This document shows positions 24,288 through 36,400 of a stretch of DNA of 64,000 bases, one piece after another (positions within the stretch are counted from its first letter, which is position 1; each line of letters begins with the position of its first letter). Source of the stretch: Strongylocentrotus purpuratus (taxonomy: Eukaryota > Echinodermata > Echinoidea > Camarodonta > Strongylocentrotidae); assembly GCF_000002235.5 (NCBI RefSeq), contig NW_022145533.1, positions 1-64,000 on the forward strand, given 5' to 3'. The notes beneath the pieces were generated by a model. It was not told the DNA's origin, searched no databases, and worked only from the letters and a program-made list of their open reading frames with translations. The translations under genes and the position numbers were made by a program.

Positions 24288-24510
24288 GAGTAAAAGAACA
24301 GATCTATAAGTCTAACCACAATTGAATAAATAGGTTCCTAAGCAGACAGGAGTTTGCAGCAAACAACTTTCTTTTTCAAAGTGTTTAAGAAAAAACAAAA
24401 AGAGTAAAAGAACAGATCTATAAGTCTGACCACGATTAAATAAATAGGGTTCTAAGCAGACAGGAGTTTGCAGCAAACAACTTTCTTTTTCAAAGAGTTT
24501 AAGAAAAACC
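24288..24510. repeat. Tandem duplication, 114-bp unit, two copies
   Basis: GAGTAAAAGAACAGATCTAT begins at 24288 and again at 24402. Both copies continue through GCAGACAGGAGTTTGCAGCA and TTCTTTTTCAAAG.GTTTAAG with few differences, so the duplication is fairly recent. Noncoding. Confidence 0.9.
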
Positions 24511-26180
24511 GGATGAAAATCATGTCAGACAAGTGTAAACAGGGATGAGCAACTGCTAAAGAACAATATAGTCTTAACCTTTTGGAAAACGGAGCAAAGA
24601 GATGGGATGCCCATCTGACAAGGAAGTAAGCACAGGTGTTATTTGGATTTACTTCAGACCAAAATAGCATTACAATTGTTTAGTGTATAGATCTGCTTGC
24701 CGCATACCATTAAAGTGACATCTTCCCCAGCGCTAAACTGACAAAGAATAAAGAGATACTTAAGTTGCCACTATGCGAAGTCAGTAACCTGCTTAAAATG
24801 CCAGGATATCACAGCATTTAGTTTCTTACCAGGGTTATTTCCAAAGTATTTTGAATGGTGGTCGTTGGACCAAATTTACAGAAGATTTTTCACAACCAAA
24901 AATAAAACAATACAAAACAGAAAAGTCCTCAATATTTTTTATTTGCACATAGATTGTCAAAAAATTGAGATTCGGTGACAGAAGTCATTTTTAACCTTTT
25001 GAAAGGGGTGCTATCTAGCATTGTAAATCCCTGTCAATTTTTTAATAATTAAATTTTCATTAAGCAGCAACTTTCTGCAAAAGCAGAATAGGCCTAGATC
25101 TAGACCCTATCTGTAAGATTGGACATTTCGATCCAAGAAAAGTCAACAATTAATTTCAATTTCATTTTTCTGTGTAAAGACTGCCCATGACCAGTTCAAA
25201 ATTTATAACAAAAACTAATCAAAAGTCTAAAGATATTTAACTTTATTAGGTCATTGATGGCTAAAATGTCTGCAGAAACTAGATATTGAAATGAAATTTT
25301 AAATTTTGAACCGTCATAAATTCTTCGCCGACAACCCAGTGTAAAAGTGTGCATTAAATTTAACACACATTTCAATGCGATGTCGGTGGACTTGTACGGT
25401 TAAGTGAAAGGAAGGCTAGCCCGAGCTTACCGGGGTTTTTTATTAGACCCTAGAGAGATCTAGACTATAGGCCTAGATCTATATTTTGTTTAAATTAATT
25501 TAACATTTCTTTCTTTTATTGCTTGTCTTTTCATTTCTTTTTCTATGCCTTGGTCTTGAGGGAGTTGTTTGACATTTGTTTTTCCTTGGAGTGGTTATCT
25601 TGCTGTCTAAAAATTAACTTGCTATTTATTTTTCATCTCGGACCTATAAAGTTAGACTAGACCTAATAAATAAGTCTAGATTTTTATAGCCAGGTCCAAC
25701 TCCAAGTTTAGTCTTTGACCCAGTCTCAATGAGTCTTACTTCTGCCTGGTACCATTGGCTTTTCTTTGCTTTCCAAAGACTTTGGTGGATCTTGATTTTC
25801 TCATGTGGTAGGGGATACTAATGAATACTAGTATATCAATTGTTTAACTGTTTTTATAGGATTTCCATGACTGAAAATAAACCTGATCGACACAAGACCA
25901 TTTTATCGCTCGCTCCACAACGTAGACCTATGCCGAACTGCATAATGTACATGTGACACTTAGTGTCCCGACCCGAGTAATTCACACGTACGGTTTGGAC
26001 TTGGGAGCTGACAACAGCCTCGGTTAACGTACGGTTCATGTTTATCATCTAACGAGGGAATATGAAACACACAGACACTAGCAACCACACAGTAAACATT
26101 CCCTCTTGACATTATAACTTGATTTTATCATAATAAACTTGCTCAAAAGTCTCACCTTTACCACCTGATTGATCTCGTTC
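24511..26180. other. Noncoding sequence upstream of Jun
   Basis: No coding region is recognised. Several short TAGATCTAGAC-like strings occur near 25095 and 25460. Confidence 0.5.
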
Positions 26181-26340
26181 ACTTCCACAACAATACCATA
26201 TAAGGCAAGGAGGTTTGTGACGTAGCGAAATCAAGGTTAATACGTTTTGTTATGGAAATTAAGAACCTCTTCCGGCGAGGTTGGTTCTGTTACCCGGAAA
26301 AAGATTGTGACGTGTAATTGGAAGCGTCCATATGACTTAG
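26181..26340 (+). promoter_or_regulatory. CArG / Ets / CRE cluster, putative distal Jun enhancer
   Basis: A perfect serum-response CArG box CCATATAAGG (26196-26205) lies 9 bp after an Ets-type ACTTCC (26181-26186), the spacing style of SRF plus ternary-complex-factor elements. CRE-like TGACGTAG (26218-26225) and TGACGTGT (26308-26315) follow, with Ets cores CTTCCGG (26269-26275) and CCGGAA (26294-26299). The cluster is ~550 bp before the inferred Jun start site. The link to Jun is inference from position. Confidence 0.5.
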
Positions 26341-26594
26341 GTAGAAATTTAACAATGTTATTAAACAGTGATATACTTGGAGTATTATTTGCATTATATT
26401 AGGACAGATGTATACCTTTTATTTAATTTATAATTGTAAATTAGTAATTATTAAGTTCCTAGAACTTTAAAGTCCATTTTAATTTGTTAAAGTCTGATAC
26501 ACTACCCCTATTACAAAAGTGGACTCGTCTCAGCAGGTTACCGTTTACTTCCAGAGCACTATATACATGTGCTTTGATTGACATTCTAGGTTGA

Positions 26595-26742
26595 CCAATC
26601 AGATTGCAATATGACATTGCCAAACACACGTCTTACATCATCGCCGACCAATCGTTATTCGAGAAACTGATGTCACTGCTCTTGCGTCTATTTTGGGAAT
26701 CCTTAGTCAGTGTATATATAGTGAGTCAGCGTTGGTATCGGA
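26595..26742 (+). promoter_or_regulatory. Jun core promoter
   Basis: In order there are CCAAT boxes (26595-26599 and 26648-26652), TGATGTCA (26668-26675, the complement of TGACATCA, the jun1 ATF/AP-1 site known in the vertebrate c-jun promoter), and CTATTTTGGG (26688-26697, similar to the MEF2/RSRF site of c-jun). A TATA box TATATATA (26713-26720) and a perfect TRE TGAGTCA (26722-26728) follow. Transcription would start at about 26743-26750. The gene's own product binds these AP-1/ATF sites, which suggests autoregulation. Confidence 0.8.
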
Positions 26743-26849
26743 AATTCATACTACGATCATTTCAGTCTGCGAAGAGACGGAGAATTCTCCCAAACCATTA
26801 CTTAGCCAACTACAGGAACCCCCACTTTGCCATATCACATCGAGAGCTG

Positions 26850-26856
26850 TGACTCA
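26850..26856 (+). promoter_or_regulatory. AP-1 site (TRE) in the Jun 5' leader
   Basis: A second perfect TRE, TGACTCA, lies downstream of the inferred start site. With TGAGTCA at 26722 it brackets the transcription start. Confidence 0.65.
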
Positions 26857-26898
26857 GACTTGTAGCTCATAGCAAAGAGAAACCTCATAACTGTTTGT

Positions 26899-27831
26899 AT
26901 GTCAGTCGAAAACGGTCGCAAAAAGATGGAGACTCAGTTCTACGAAGATTCACACAACCCGTGGCTGAGCAAGAAGAAATGCATGACTCTGGATCTGGAC
27001 GTCGGAATGGGCAAGCGCAAACTTACGGCTGCTCTGCTGTCGACCCCAGACGTTCAGATGCTCAAACTCGCCTCTCCTGAACTCGAAAAGATGATTATTT
27101 CTCAGCAAGGCAATATCTGTACTACACCAACGCCTGGTCAGTTTATCTCCCCGAAAAACGTTACCGAAGAGCAGGCTGCCTTCGCCCAGGGTTTCGTCGA
27201 GGCACTGCAGAGTCTTCATCAACGGAATGATTCTGGCGACTCGGATTCCGTGGTGAGCGACGATGAATCGTCGCTTGACCAGCTGGACCTTGGCCCAACA
27301 ACGACCTACCAGCAGCAGATCCTCAACACTCAAACTACGATGTCAAGTATGACCACGCCTGCGACGTCAATGTACAACCCTGCAATGCCTACAACAACTA
27401 CGCTGCCTGGATCAACCGTTGGTCTATCATCTCGCAATTCTATGCCCATTGACTCTATGGCAATCACACGTGGATGGGCCAATTCTGACCATATCAAGCA
27501 GGAACCCTCGTGCGAAGAGCCCCAGACTGTTCCAGTGTACCACGCTTCAATTACCGCACCCATGTCCCCCATCGACATGGAAAACCAGGAGCGCATCAAG
27601 GCTGAGAGGAAAAGGCTCAGGAATCGAATCGCCGCCAGCAAGTGCCGCAAGCGCAAGCTTGAGCGTATTGCCAGGTTAGAGGATAAAGTGAATGACCTGA
27701 AAACACAAAACTCTGACTTGTCAACGACGGCCACCAAGCTTCGAGAGCAAGTTTGTGCACTGAAACAGAGTGTGATGGAACATGTGAAGAGCGGATGTCA
27801 AGTTATGCTGGCACAACAACTGGCATTTTAA
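26899..27831 (+). CDS. jun: Jun transcription factor (AP-1 bZIP), intronless
   Basis: A 310-residue single-exon protein that acts in the nucleus as a homodimer or Fos/ATF heterodimer on TGA(G/C)TCA sites. The N-terminal METQFYED resembles vertebrate METTFYDD. A delta/JNK-docking-like region follows. The two JNK sites are kept as T49-P and S59-P in [15 protein letters not shown], and the TTPTP threonines (T76, T78) and [14 protein letters not shown] box are present. A Ser/Thr-rich linker leads to [13 protein letters not shown] and the [18 protein letters not shown] box. The basic region is [13 protein letters not shown] with the redox-sensitive Cys249. The leucine zipper uses L260, L267, L274, L281 and L288, and the end is [13 protein letters not shown]. 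It is somewhat shorter than human c-Jun (331). The start was chosen as the first in-frame ATG. Met10 has a better context. Confidence 0.97.
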   Translation: MSVENGRKKMETQFYEDSHNPWLSKKKCMTLDLDVGMGKRKLTAALLSTPDVQMLKLASPELEKMIISQQGNICTTPTPGQFISPKNVTEEQAAFAQGFVEALQSLHQRNDSGDSDSVVSDDESSLDQLDLGPTTTYQQQILNTQTTMSSMTTPATSMYNPAMPTTTTLPGSTVGLSSRNSMPIDSMAITRGWANSDHIKQEPSCEEPQTVPVYHASITAPMSPIDMENQERIKAERKRLRNRIAASKCRKRKLERIARLEDKVNDLKTQNSDLSTTATKLREQVCALKQSVMEHVKSGCQVMLAQQLAF

Positions 27832-29600
27832 ACTGGAATAACTGCACATTTGACTTTTTGAACATTGACATTTATTGCTGAAAAAACGGTCACTTCGGAC
27901 TATTGACTTGAGTCGTGTGTAACAAAGGCCCGTAACACACACATTATTGTTGACTCCGTAGACGCATTCATATGTTCTGTTTTGTTTTAATTTAAACATG
28001 GCCCAGAAAATGTATATACTGTGCTGGTTTGCAGTTCCCAATATTCTAGCGCTGATACAAAATTACAATTCGATCATGATAAGATTGTATGCATGTTTGA
28101 CAGAAATTTGGGGCAGGATCCCCAGTAGTATTCCTATTTCTGATTTCCAATATCTCATTTAGTCCATGATGTACAGGCAATGTTTGGCATTGATATAAAT
28201 CTGCATTTTTCAATCTGTATGTAGTTATAATGCAGAAGAAATTGAGAATTGTAAAATTGTTTATTCCGCCCAATAAGACTACCGATAAAAAGCCCATCAA
28301 AATAAAATGACGATTTGTCTACTAACTTGCCCAGTAATTTTGAGTCAGTACTTCGGTATTAATATTTAGTGTATAAACTTTTAATGCCCAAATTATAATT
28401 GTTTTCGTCCATGCTTAGTCCATTGAAGTCCAGTTTATAAGATGGTCATGCTATTCAGATGAAAGGGTGAAAAGAGAATGCATTGTGAAATAGAAAATGT
28501 TTGAAGGAAAGTTCAAGGAATTTATAAATTTGTAAATGAAAATGAAAATGGTTTACGATGTGAATATTATTATGACAAATGTCTTTCAATGAAGCATACT
28601 GGTTTTGAGAATCTTTTCTAAACAAAGGTATGGTCTTATGTTACAAAATTCTTGTTTTTTCAAATTTTATTTTATGCTACATGTGCATTGTGTATGTCAT
28701 GTTTGACGAAAAGCATTGTGTGCAAGGAAAAAAGCCTTTTCTTTTTTTTAGTTTGACTTATGAATCATAACCACTGACCATCAGAAGCAGCTGCAAATTT
28801 ACAGCTCATCTGTGCTATGAATTACAGTGTATTTTGCAACCATTTATTTTTTTTACAGCTCTACTCTGTAGGAAAGCTAGCACATTTCTGCACCCAGTGT
28901 TAAACTCAAAGAGTAAAAGTTTGCGATCACACCAACTGTGATTGGTGTTTGCTCTTTTTAAAATTTGTTTTATATTGTGTACAAATGCCCATTCTTGCAA
29001 TACAACTTCAGACGGAACAATTTTGCCTGACGAGTCTGTGACATAGGCATGCAGAAAGATTGTAATTCATTTAATTATAAGCAATCCGTGTATGAAGGCG
29101 AAATAACAAACGCTGCACTGAAGTTTATTATCAACTTGTACATGCATTTCTTTTAACCAATATTCACATGCTAGTGTTTTTCAATTCTGAAACATTTTCT
29201 AAATGTCATGGTTGTCATTTTTCTCCAATTATTGTACAGAATTTACCATAAAAAACAACAGGTTATTTCTATAACATTGAAACCGGTAAATGAACCAATA
29301 AGATATACTTGCAATAATATATTTTATGTGAATATTGGGTTAATTTGAAAGCTGGATATTGTCTTTGGAATTCTTCATTTGTATGAAACCTTCATCACTG
29401 AAGTAGATCTTTTCTTCCAATCATTTTATATGTTTTTATAAAGATGCATCAAGTAATACATGTACACTAGTGCATACTTTACCTATTTGCCATTTGTCAT
29501 TTCTTTTTCATGAAGTTTGTCATGCCATGTATTGTAAAAAACAAATTATTGAAGAAAAAAAAAAACTACAGCTCAATTTGCTGGATAATAAAAACAATGA
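27832..29600 (+). other. jun: Jun 3' untranslated region (approximate)
   Basis: AT-rich sequence with no coding potential follows the stop codon. AATAAA poly(A) signals occur at 28301-28306 and at 29587-29592, so 3' ends near 28325 and/or 29610 are possible. TATTTAT-like AU-rich strings near the stop would fit the rapid mRNA turnover typical of jun genes. The 3' end is inferred. Confidence 0.5.
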
Positions 29601-32600
29601 AAATTACAACGTTCTTCTTCCAATGTGATTTGTTGTCCTGAATGCGAGGTTTGTGTGCCTGAGTGATGGTTTTGAATATATTTTCAGTTGAGAGCTTGAG
29701 GAGCATAAAATCATAACTACAACAATAACACATATCCTACTGATAGACAATAGATGACATGCAATGTGTGTGACTGTGAGGACAGAATACATGTATGTAA
29801 TTAAGATGAAGGGTGAGACATGATTTTTTTTTTCCCTGTATCATGACATACTTTGCGAATATGTTGCAAGCTGCTGATTGATGCGAATACAGATTTTGCA
29901 TGTAGGAGCTTCAAACATATAGCAAAACTTTAATGATGATGATGATTATGATGAACCCCCAATTTCTATGGGCTTACAGACCCAGTGCTTGGTTCATAAC
30001 ATCTAGTATCTAAAGGCCTCTTTCTTTTATTATTGCTTGATTGTGGATGTTAGTATATTCAATTTTCCATGAAAATTCACACTTGCAGACGTATGGCCTG
30101 GGAATGAAAGTATTTTGTCAATTTCAAGAAATCCAACATAAAATGCCATACAGAAAAGAATACAAAACATAAGAAGATTCACAGTACATGCCCTGTCTGA
30201 GCAAATTCAAATGAGATAGCATGTACTGTGCATGTAGCTGTGGTATGAGATTGCATGCACGGGCATTTATTACAATGCCATGTCGAGGGAGTGCAGGTCG
30301 TACAGTGTGTGAATACGTGTAGGCCTATGGCCTTATGGGAGAATACAGTGTTGTGTTGTTGCTGTGTCATGGGTCATGTGCACATACTGTATTGTATGAT
30401 TGTGAGAGAGGAAGAGAGACCGACTATTATGAGGCATGGTGTTAGTATACTAAAAATGGAATTCAAACTACCGGTACATACATTACATCATTCGAACAAA
30501 TAGTCAAATATCATGAATATCAGACTTGATTGTCAGTCATTACATGAATGCAGGCACTAAACTATACAGGCTTACAAGTTCAAAATAGAAATACATGTAC
30601 CAATACCATCCTATAAATGAAATAGAAGTGGAAAGCTATTTCAAATCAAATTTAATTCAATACAAGAAATATATCATACATGCAATCGAAAGAATTTAAA
30701 ACTGCAAAAGAGGTAACACCTTTGTTCTTCATAACATAATGAAAGATATTAGATAAGAATCCAAAGTTTATTCAGATTTCCATTATTCATTGTAAATACT
30801 TTATGAGAATATAATATTCTTTTATGGTCTGCATCACTTAATCAAGAAAAACAGCACAATAAAACACTGGTGATATTTCATATAATATAAATGATAGCGG
30901 TTGTTATTTTTAATCTTTTTTTACTGATCCTGCTCTTTCTCTTCATCTCTTCTTTCCTTCTTTCCCTTCTATGTTTTTCACCTGTTTTTCTTCATTCTTT
31001 TCTTATTATTCTCTTCTTCACGGTATCTTCGTCTCATATTTTTTCTTCTCTTTTCAAATCTGGTTAATGAATAACTACCACCATCCACCAGCATGTTATC
31101 TAATAACTGAGGTTTTGTTTTCTTCAACCTTCTGCTTACACTTGTCAAATATTGTTGAACATTGTCAATCATATTCAAATAACCTGCATGAAGATAAAAA
31201 ATAATTGCAAAAGTACACAGCCTAGTCATGATGAAACTGCACGCATATGAAAAACCGATCAAATTATACGAGCATCCGTCTTTGGTTCAGGAAAAATGAA
31301 CTTTTCTCTTCATGCATAGACAGGCGTAATAACTTTGCAAAATGGTTTTGAAAAAAACAACAGGAACCGTGTATTAGCAGTGCATCAAATAGGGTTTTCG
31401 GCTGAACTAGCATGTACCACATCGTACCTCCTTGTTTCCCGTCGGGTGTTGGGCCGGTAGGCGGGCTGTCACCGTCTTCTTCCTGTCTCCTTCCGGCTTC
31501 CCTCTAGCTCTCCTTTCTTTTATCTTTGAAAAACCTTCACTTCAAGTGTCATTCAGACAGCTTTTCAGCTGTTTTGTCTCCACAAAATCGAGGATCCTGA
31601 AAGCGCATCTAATAGCATGTCCAGGGATTGGTGGCCTTCATCTGTAATGATGTAGATTTTATGACAGTGTCTATTATCTTTTAAAAGATAATCATAATAA
31701 TAATGATAGAAATAATGATAATAATCATAATACCAATACTAAGAACGATGATGATAACAATGATGAAAAGGATAATACTACCACCACTACAAATAATAAG
31801 GATGATGATAATGATATTAATAAAGATAAAGATAAAGATAATATATGATAATATTGATAATGAAAATACCAATAATAGATATTTAACAAGAATAAAAATG
31901 ACCCTTGTAAAATTGGAGTGCATATATATATTATTTGTTTTGGAGTATAAATTCCACATCTTTCAAAGAATGATATTAATTGGATTTATACAGCTTTTAC
32001 AACACCTATTCCAATTACTGTTTCCATTATTGTTTGGACATATTTTGCAAGATTAAAATCAAGAAAAAAATGAGGTGTACAAAATTGACAACTGGTATAA
32101 GATAAGTTAAAATCTTATCAAAATGATCTATGCACAAACTTGGAGTGCATGTTTATTTGGGAGTATAAATGTGACACCTATTCAACAAGTTAAAATATGT
32201 TATGCCCCTTGTAGTATACCTAGGCTTTATACGGTTTCGCAATAAGCCAAGTAAATTAGGCTATCTTTGTGTCCACAGGTGTTGGTAACTTTGTAGCCCC
32301 TATTTTGTAATACCATATTTATAAGGGGTTTCCCATTACATTTCAATATTATGAAGAAAAGGAAATGAAAATAATAATAACCAACGGGTACAAGGTAGTG
32401 CCACCACCATTGTAATGCCGAATCTATACATGAAGTCTTTTATTCCAAGACAAATTCTAAACTCTAAATTTCAAACAAAGCGATTCAATAATATTTAATG
32501 TCTTTACTTCCACGTGTGGGTATATTTCGAAATCTCGTTCTGTGATGTCACAATCATGTGATCCGCTCTGCTGCATTCTTTGCATTCCATTCTATTGTGA

Positions 32601-33454
32601 CGTTTTATGCAATTCAAAAGCAACGTTGCGCAAGATAAGCAAACACAAACAAAAAGCATTGTGTCGAAATCGATATTAGGTTTCAAAGAAGTCCCGTTTG
32701 CAGGGATTAGGAATCAACCCGTAAAATCAAGACAATTTTATTGCCTGTACTATTATGAACGAAGGACTTTTAAAATAATGAGCCTTGTAAGTTTAGTCTT
32801 TAGTATACATCGCCTATACATCTTTCACTGCAACACAGCTTTAATTAAATAAGAAAGCCTTCTACTAACAGAACTTCATAATGCAAATCTAACTAAGCAT
32901 AATATACGAGCTGAGGATTTTCAATTCTGTATCGATGACTCTGAGTTTGCTATCTGATTTCCTAGATTCCCAGCGGACTTGATCCCCGACTAGATTCTAC
33001 TTATCAATCTTCTTTTTGGGGTCACACGAGATTGTCCGTGACATTTTAGCTGCTGATTATCTGAATCTCAAAAGATGCCGAGATCTTTGACGATGAAGCA
33101 CAAATCCCGAGTTCGACAGAATGATTCTCAATTGGAAGGTCAAAAGTGTAAACTTTCATGATTATTATTATAGAGTGATCATCTTTATAAGTCAACAAAA
33201 TCACGTGCCAAATGATCACATTAACATGATTAATTTGTAAATACGGAATTGAAATTGTCGCTGTGATAATATTCCCTGCATAGTCCAAGTAAATAACGTT
33301 TTGAAAAAAAATGCTTTTTACAATTCAGAAGCAAAACTGAATGCATGCATATCTGGAAAATCCTTTAACGAGCAAAAATAAATAAATTGTAACGAATTTC
33401 GACTCGACTCGAGGGGCACACGGACAGGAAATTTTAGCCGAGGAAAGGTGTCAA
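29601..33454. other. Noncoding sequence with AT/GAT-rich repeats
   Basis: No gene is recognised. An imperfect ATA/GATGATA repeat lies at about 31685-31870. Poly-T and CT-rich stretches lie at 30910-31050. Confidence 0.5.
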
Positions 33455-33476
33455 CCCCCCCCCCCCCCCCCCCCCC
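33455..33476. repeat. Poly-C run, 22 bases
   Basis: An uninterrupted C homopolymer followed by CCACCACCACCACC-type sequence. On the opposite strand this is a G run able to form G-quadruplexes. Confidence 0.95.
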
Positions 33477-36400
33477 AATCCACCACCACCACCACTCCAT
33501 AACCCCATCCATCCCGCAGTAGCAATACAAGTATGGCGTATCAGCCCTTTCAAATAAAAAGGTGTGTTCGCGTTTTCACTAAAATGGAGTTTTGCAAAAT
33601 AACAGTTTAATTCCTGCTCTTGCAATTTGGGCATCAATTTGAGGAACAGTTTGGCGCATATTGTAACTAGTATTAGATGGAAACTGTCCAACCCTTCTTT
33701 TAAGGCATACCCTTTATATATTAAATGCATAATCAATTCCTATAAGATGCCCTCGGATCAAGCCCTAAACTCCTCCACATGCATGCCGAACAAAGATTAT
33801 AAGCTATAGAGCTGGCTTGATCAATACTGGAACATTAGAAGCTGTCTGGCTGCCGGGGAACCCCAGTCCAGTACGGTGATGAAGCATGGAAAAATTTGAG
33901 GGTGTTTTCCCTTGATTGATGAGTCATCCCTCCCAGTAGTTCCCGGTAGAACTATCACGCTGCAGCCTGACCTGATATACCGTGAGTTTAGTCTGTGCAG
34001 GTGGATTCTGCAGACGCAATGAATGGTGTCATCGAAGATATTTAAAATATTTTTTACATCATTTATTTTTCCTCACCCTGTTTTGTGCTTCTGTTTTAAA
34101 CTTGGAAAACGTCCAGTTTGGGTAAATAGAATATCCATATTAACTATCGTGTTATAGCTCTCTCTTGAAGATCTTCAGTTAAATGAATTTGCTTGAAGTT
34201 GAAACCGAACTCCTTAATTCCTTTCATGATAATTTCAAAGACAGTTTTATGACGCCCATTTAAATAATGCTTGCAAATCTAATTATAGAATGATTTAAGA
34301 TAACAAATCATGATGTTATACTGCAAAGAAGATTTCCTTTTCAAAACAGAGGAGGCGGAAAATTGCACTTGTCATAAGCTATGCACTCGACTCGTTTATT
34401 CTAATGCGCCAAACAACCCCGCACCTACATTGCCCCAAAGCTAATTCCTTTCATTTCGGTTTCGCTTGAATTTATTATGAGTACTTCCCACTAATAATTA
34501 TTTATTACAATCGAGTATTTCATCTGATCGAGCTGCGGTACTTTCGTTTTGCATTCATACCGCCTCGCGCGCGCGCTGCACAATTATATACTCTTTGACA
34601 CGCTGGCATGCCAGGGGTCATCTCAATCCAACCTCAAGTTCATAAGTATACCACCGCAGAATACTACAACCAGAATGCCAATTATAATACGCTGGTGTGT
34701 AGTCTCCCTAAATTCAGCAGTCTTTAGCTTCTGAGTATATTGCACCCATTTATATGTGTGGGGTATGTTTAAAATTGAAGACGAGACACACATAATACAC
34801 ATTTTCGATGCATTATGCGTGCAGAAAGCACTCGAAATAATTAGGAGTTCACGATATTGAAGGGGGTAATGCAATTCCCCCAGGGACAGGTGGTATTCCC
34901 CCGCGTGCACACATAATTTTGAACAGACATGCTAGTCTACGTATGCAGACTTTGTTGCTTGAGTTAGAACAGGGGAGGGGAGGACAGGGAGGATTTTGTC
35001 TCCTTTCTTTTTAATGTTTACACTTCCATTTAAACTCACTTATATCATTTTGATTGTTTCAGTCATCTAGTCATATTATGTTGTTTTAAAAATGGAAGCA
35101 TTTATAACAAAAAAAAATCTAAAAAAAAAAATATATATATAGGTAGAGGTAGAGTTTAACAGTTTGGAGCCTAGACATACAAAATCATTTTGATAATTTA
35201 GAAAACTTTCCCAAATCTGTTTACATTTCCCTATATCTTTCCCTATTAATCATATAAAATGAAGGGGTCCTTCCTTGTTTTTGATTGATTTCTTGAAATC
35301 ATGTTATCATGTTATGTTTAATACCTTGAAAATGGAAAAAAATAACAAGAATCTTACAACAACAAAAAAAGTCATGGTCTAGTTTGATATAGGTCTCTTG
35401 GAAAATCATATTACCAACTTGATAAAATCATCACCCATTCATAGAGCGTATAATTAATATCATAAAGGCGGACACGTCCGTTGTTCATTGGGCTACAAGT
35501 AAAAATAAGCTTCAGTTGGCACATTATTTTTATAAACTTTTTACAGAGCCATTTTGAAAATGAAAGACATGCTTTTTAATGTTTGTAATGTGTTTTATAC
35601 CTTTACGTCACTATCCATTGTATTTCTATGTATCATGAATATATTATTTCATATCATTTTGTATTAGATAAACAGGCTACCCCGTGTATATGCGGAATAA
35701 GATTTTTTATAAATTCTAGTTTGAACTGAAAATGCATAACACGTCTGTAAAAATAGACTATCACATTGTACATTGACACGATCGCACACACAAACGGAGT
35801 TTGCACATACCTTCCAATGTACACACACTGCTCGTGTAATCCAATATTATTAGCTTGCTTGCAAGCCGGGTCGGTGAATTTTAGTACCTTCTGGCGTGCA
35901 TATGATTAGGGAGGTGGTGGAATATTATTCCGTATACAATTTTGTCAATTATTAACTAGAAATCGTGCTCAAATATGTGACATCGTGTACCAGTTTCCAC
36001 CAGGCAATATGTTCAGCATACTATAGAGACTTGCATGCATGCATATAATTATTGAGCCGTTTCGTTTGGACCGTTTTCAAATAAAGTATAGTTCATTAAT
36101 TATATAGGCCTATATATAGGCCATAATAGGCAGCAAATAACCTCGTTACAGGTTTAGCCATGGAGTTACTAGCTAACAGCTACAATAAAAAATAGTAACC
36201 ACCCTGCACTGACAATATCATTTTATCCATCCCAGTGCTAATAATACTTCATTTTGTTAATAAATATGTAAAAGTTGTTTATATGATTGTGCACCTGTCG
36301 GTGGACATATTCGTTTACTTTATTTCTTTAATGAGAAGACCTCTTTTGTTTAAATTACATTAAATTATATATTTATATAAATTCCTCAACTCGTGAATGA

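Noticed and set aside
26604-26852. 82-codon open frame upstream of Jun
   Set aside because: It spans the promoter elements and TATA box and has no protein-like features.
34363-34382. ATTGCACTTGTC matches the first part of miR-92
   Set aside because: No complementary arm is visible on either side within hairpin distance, and the match stops after 12 bases.
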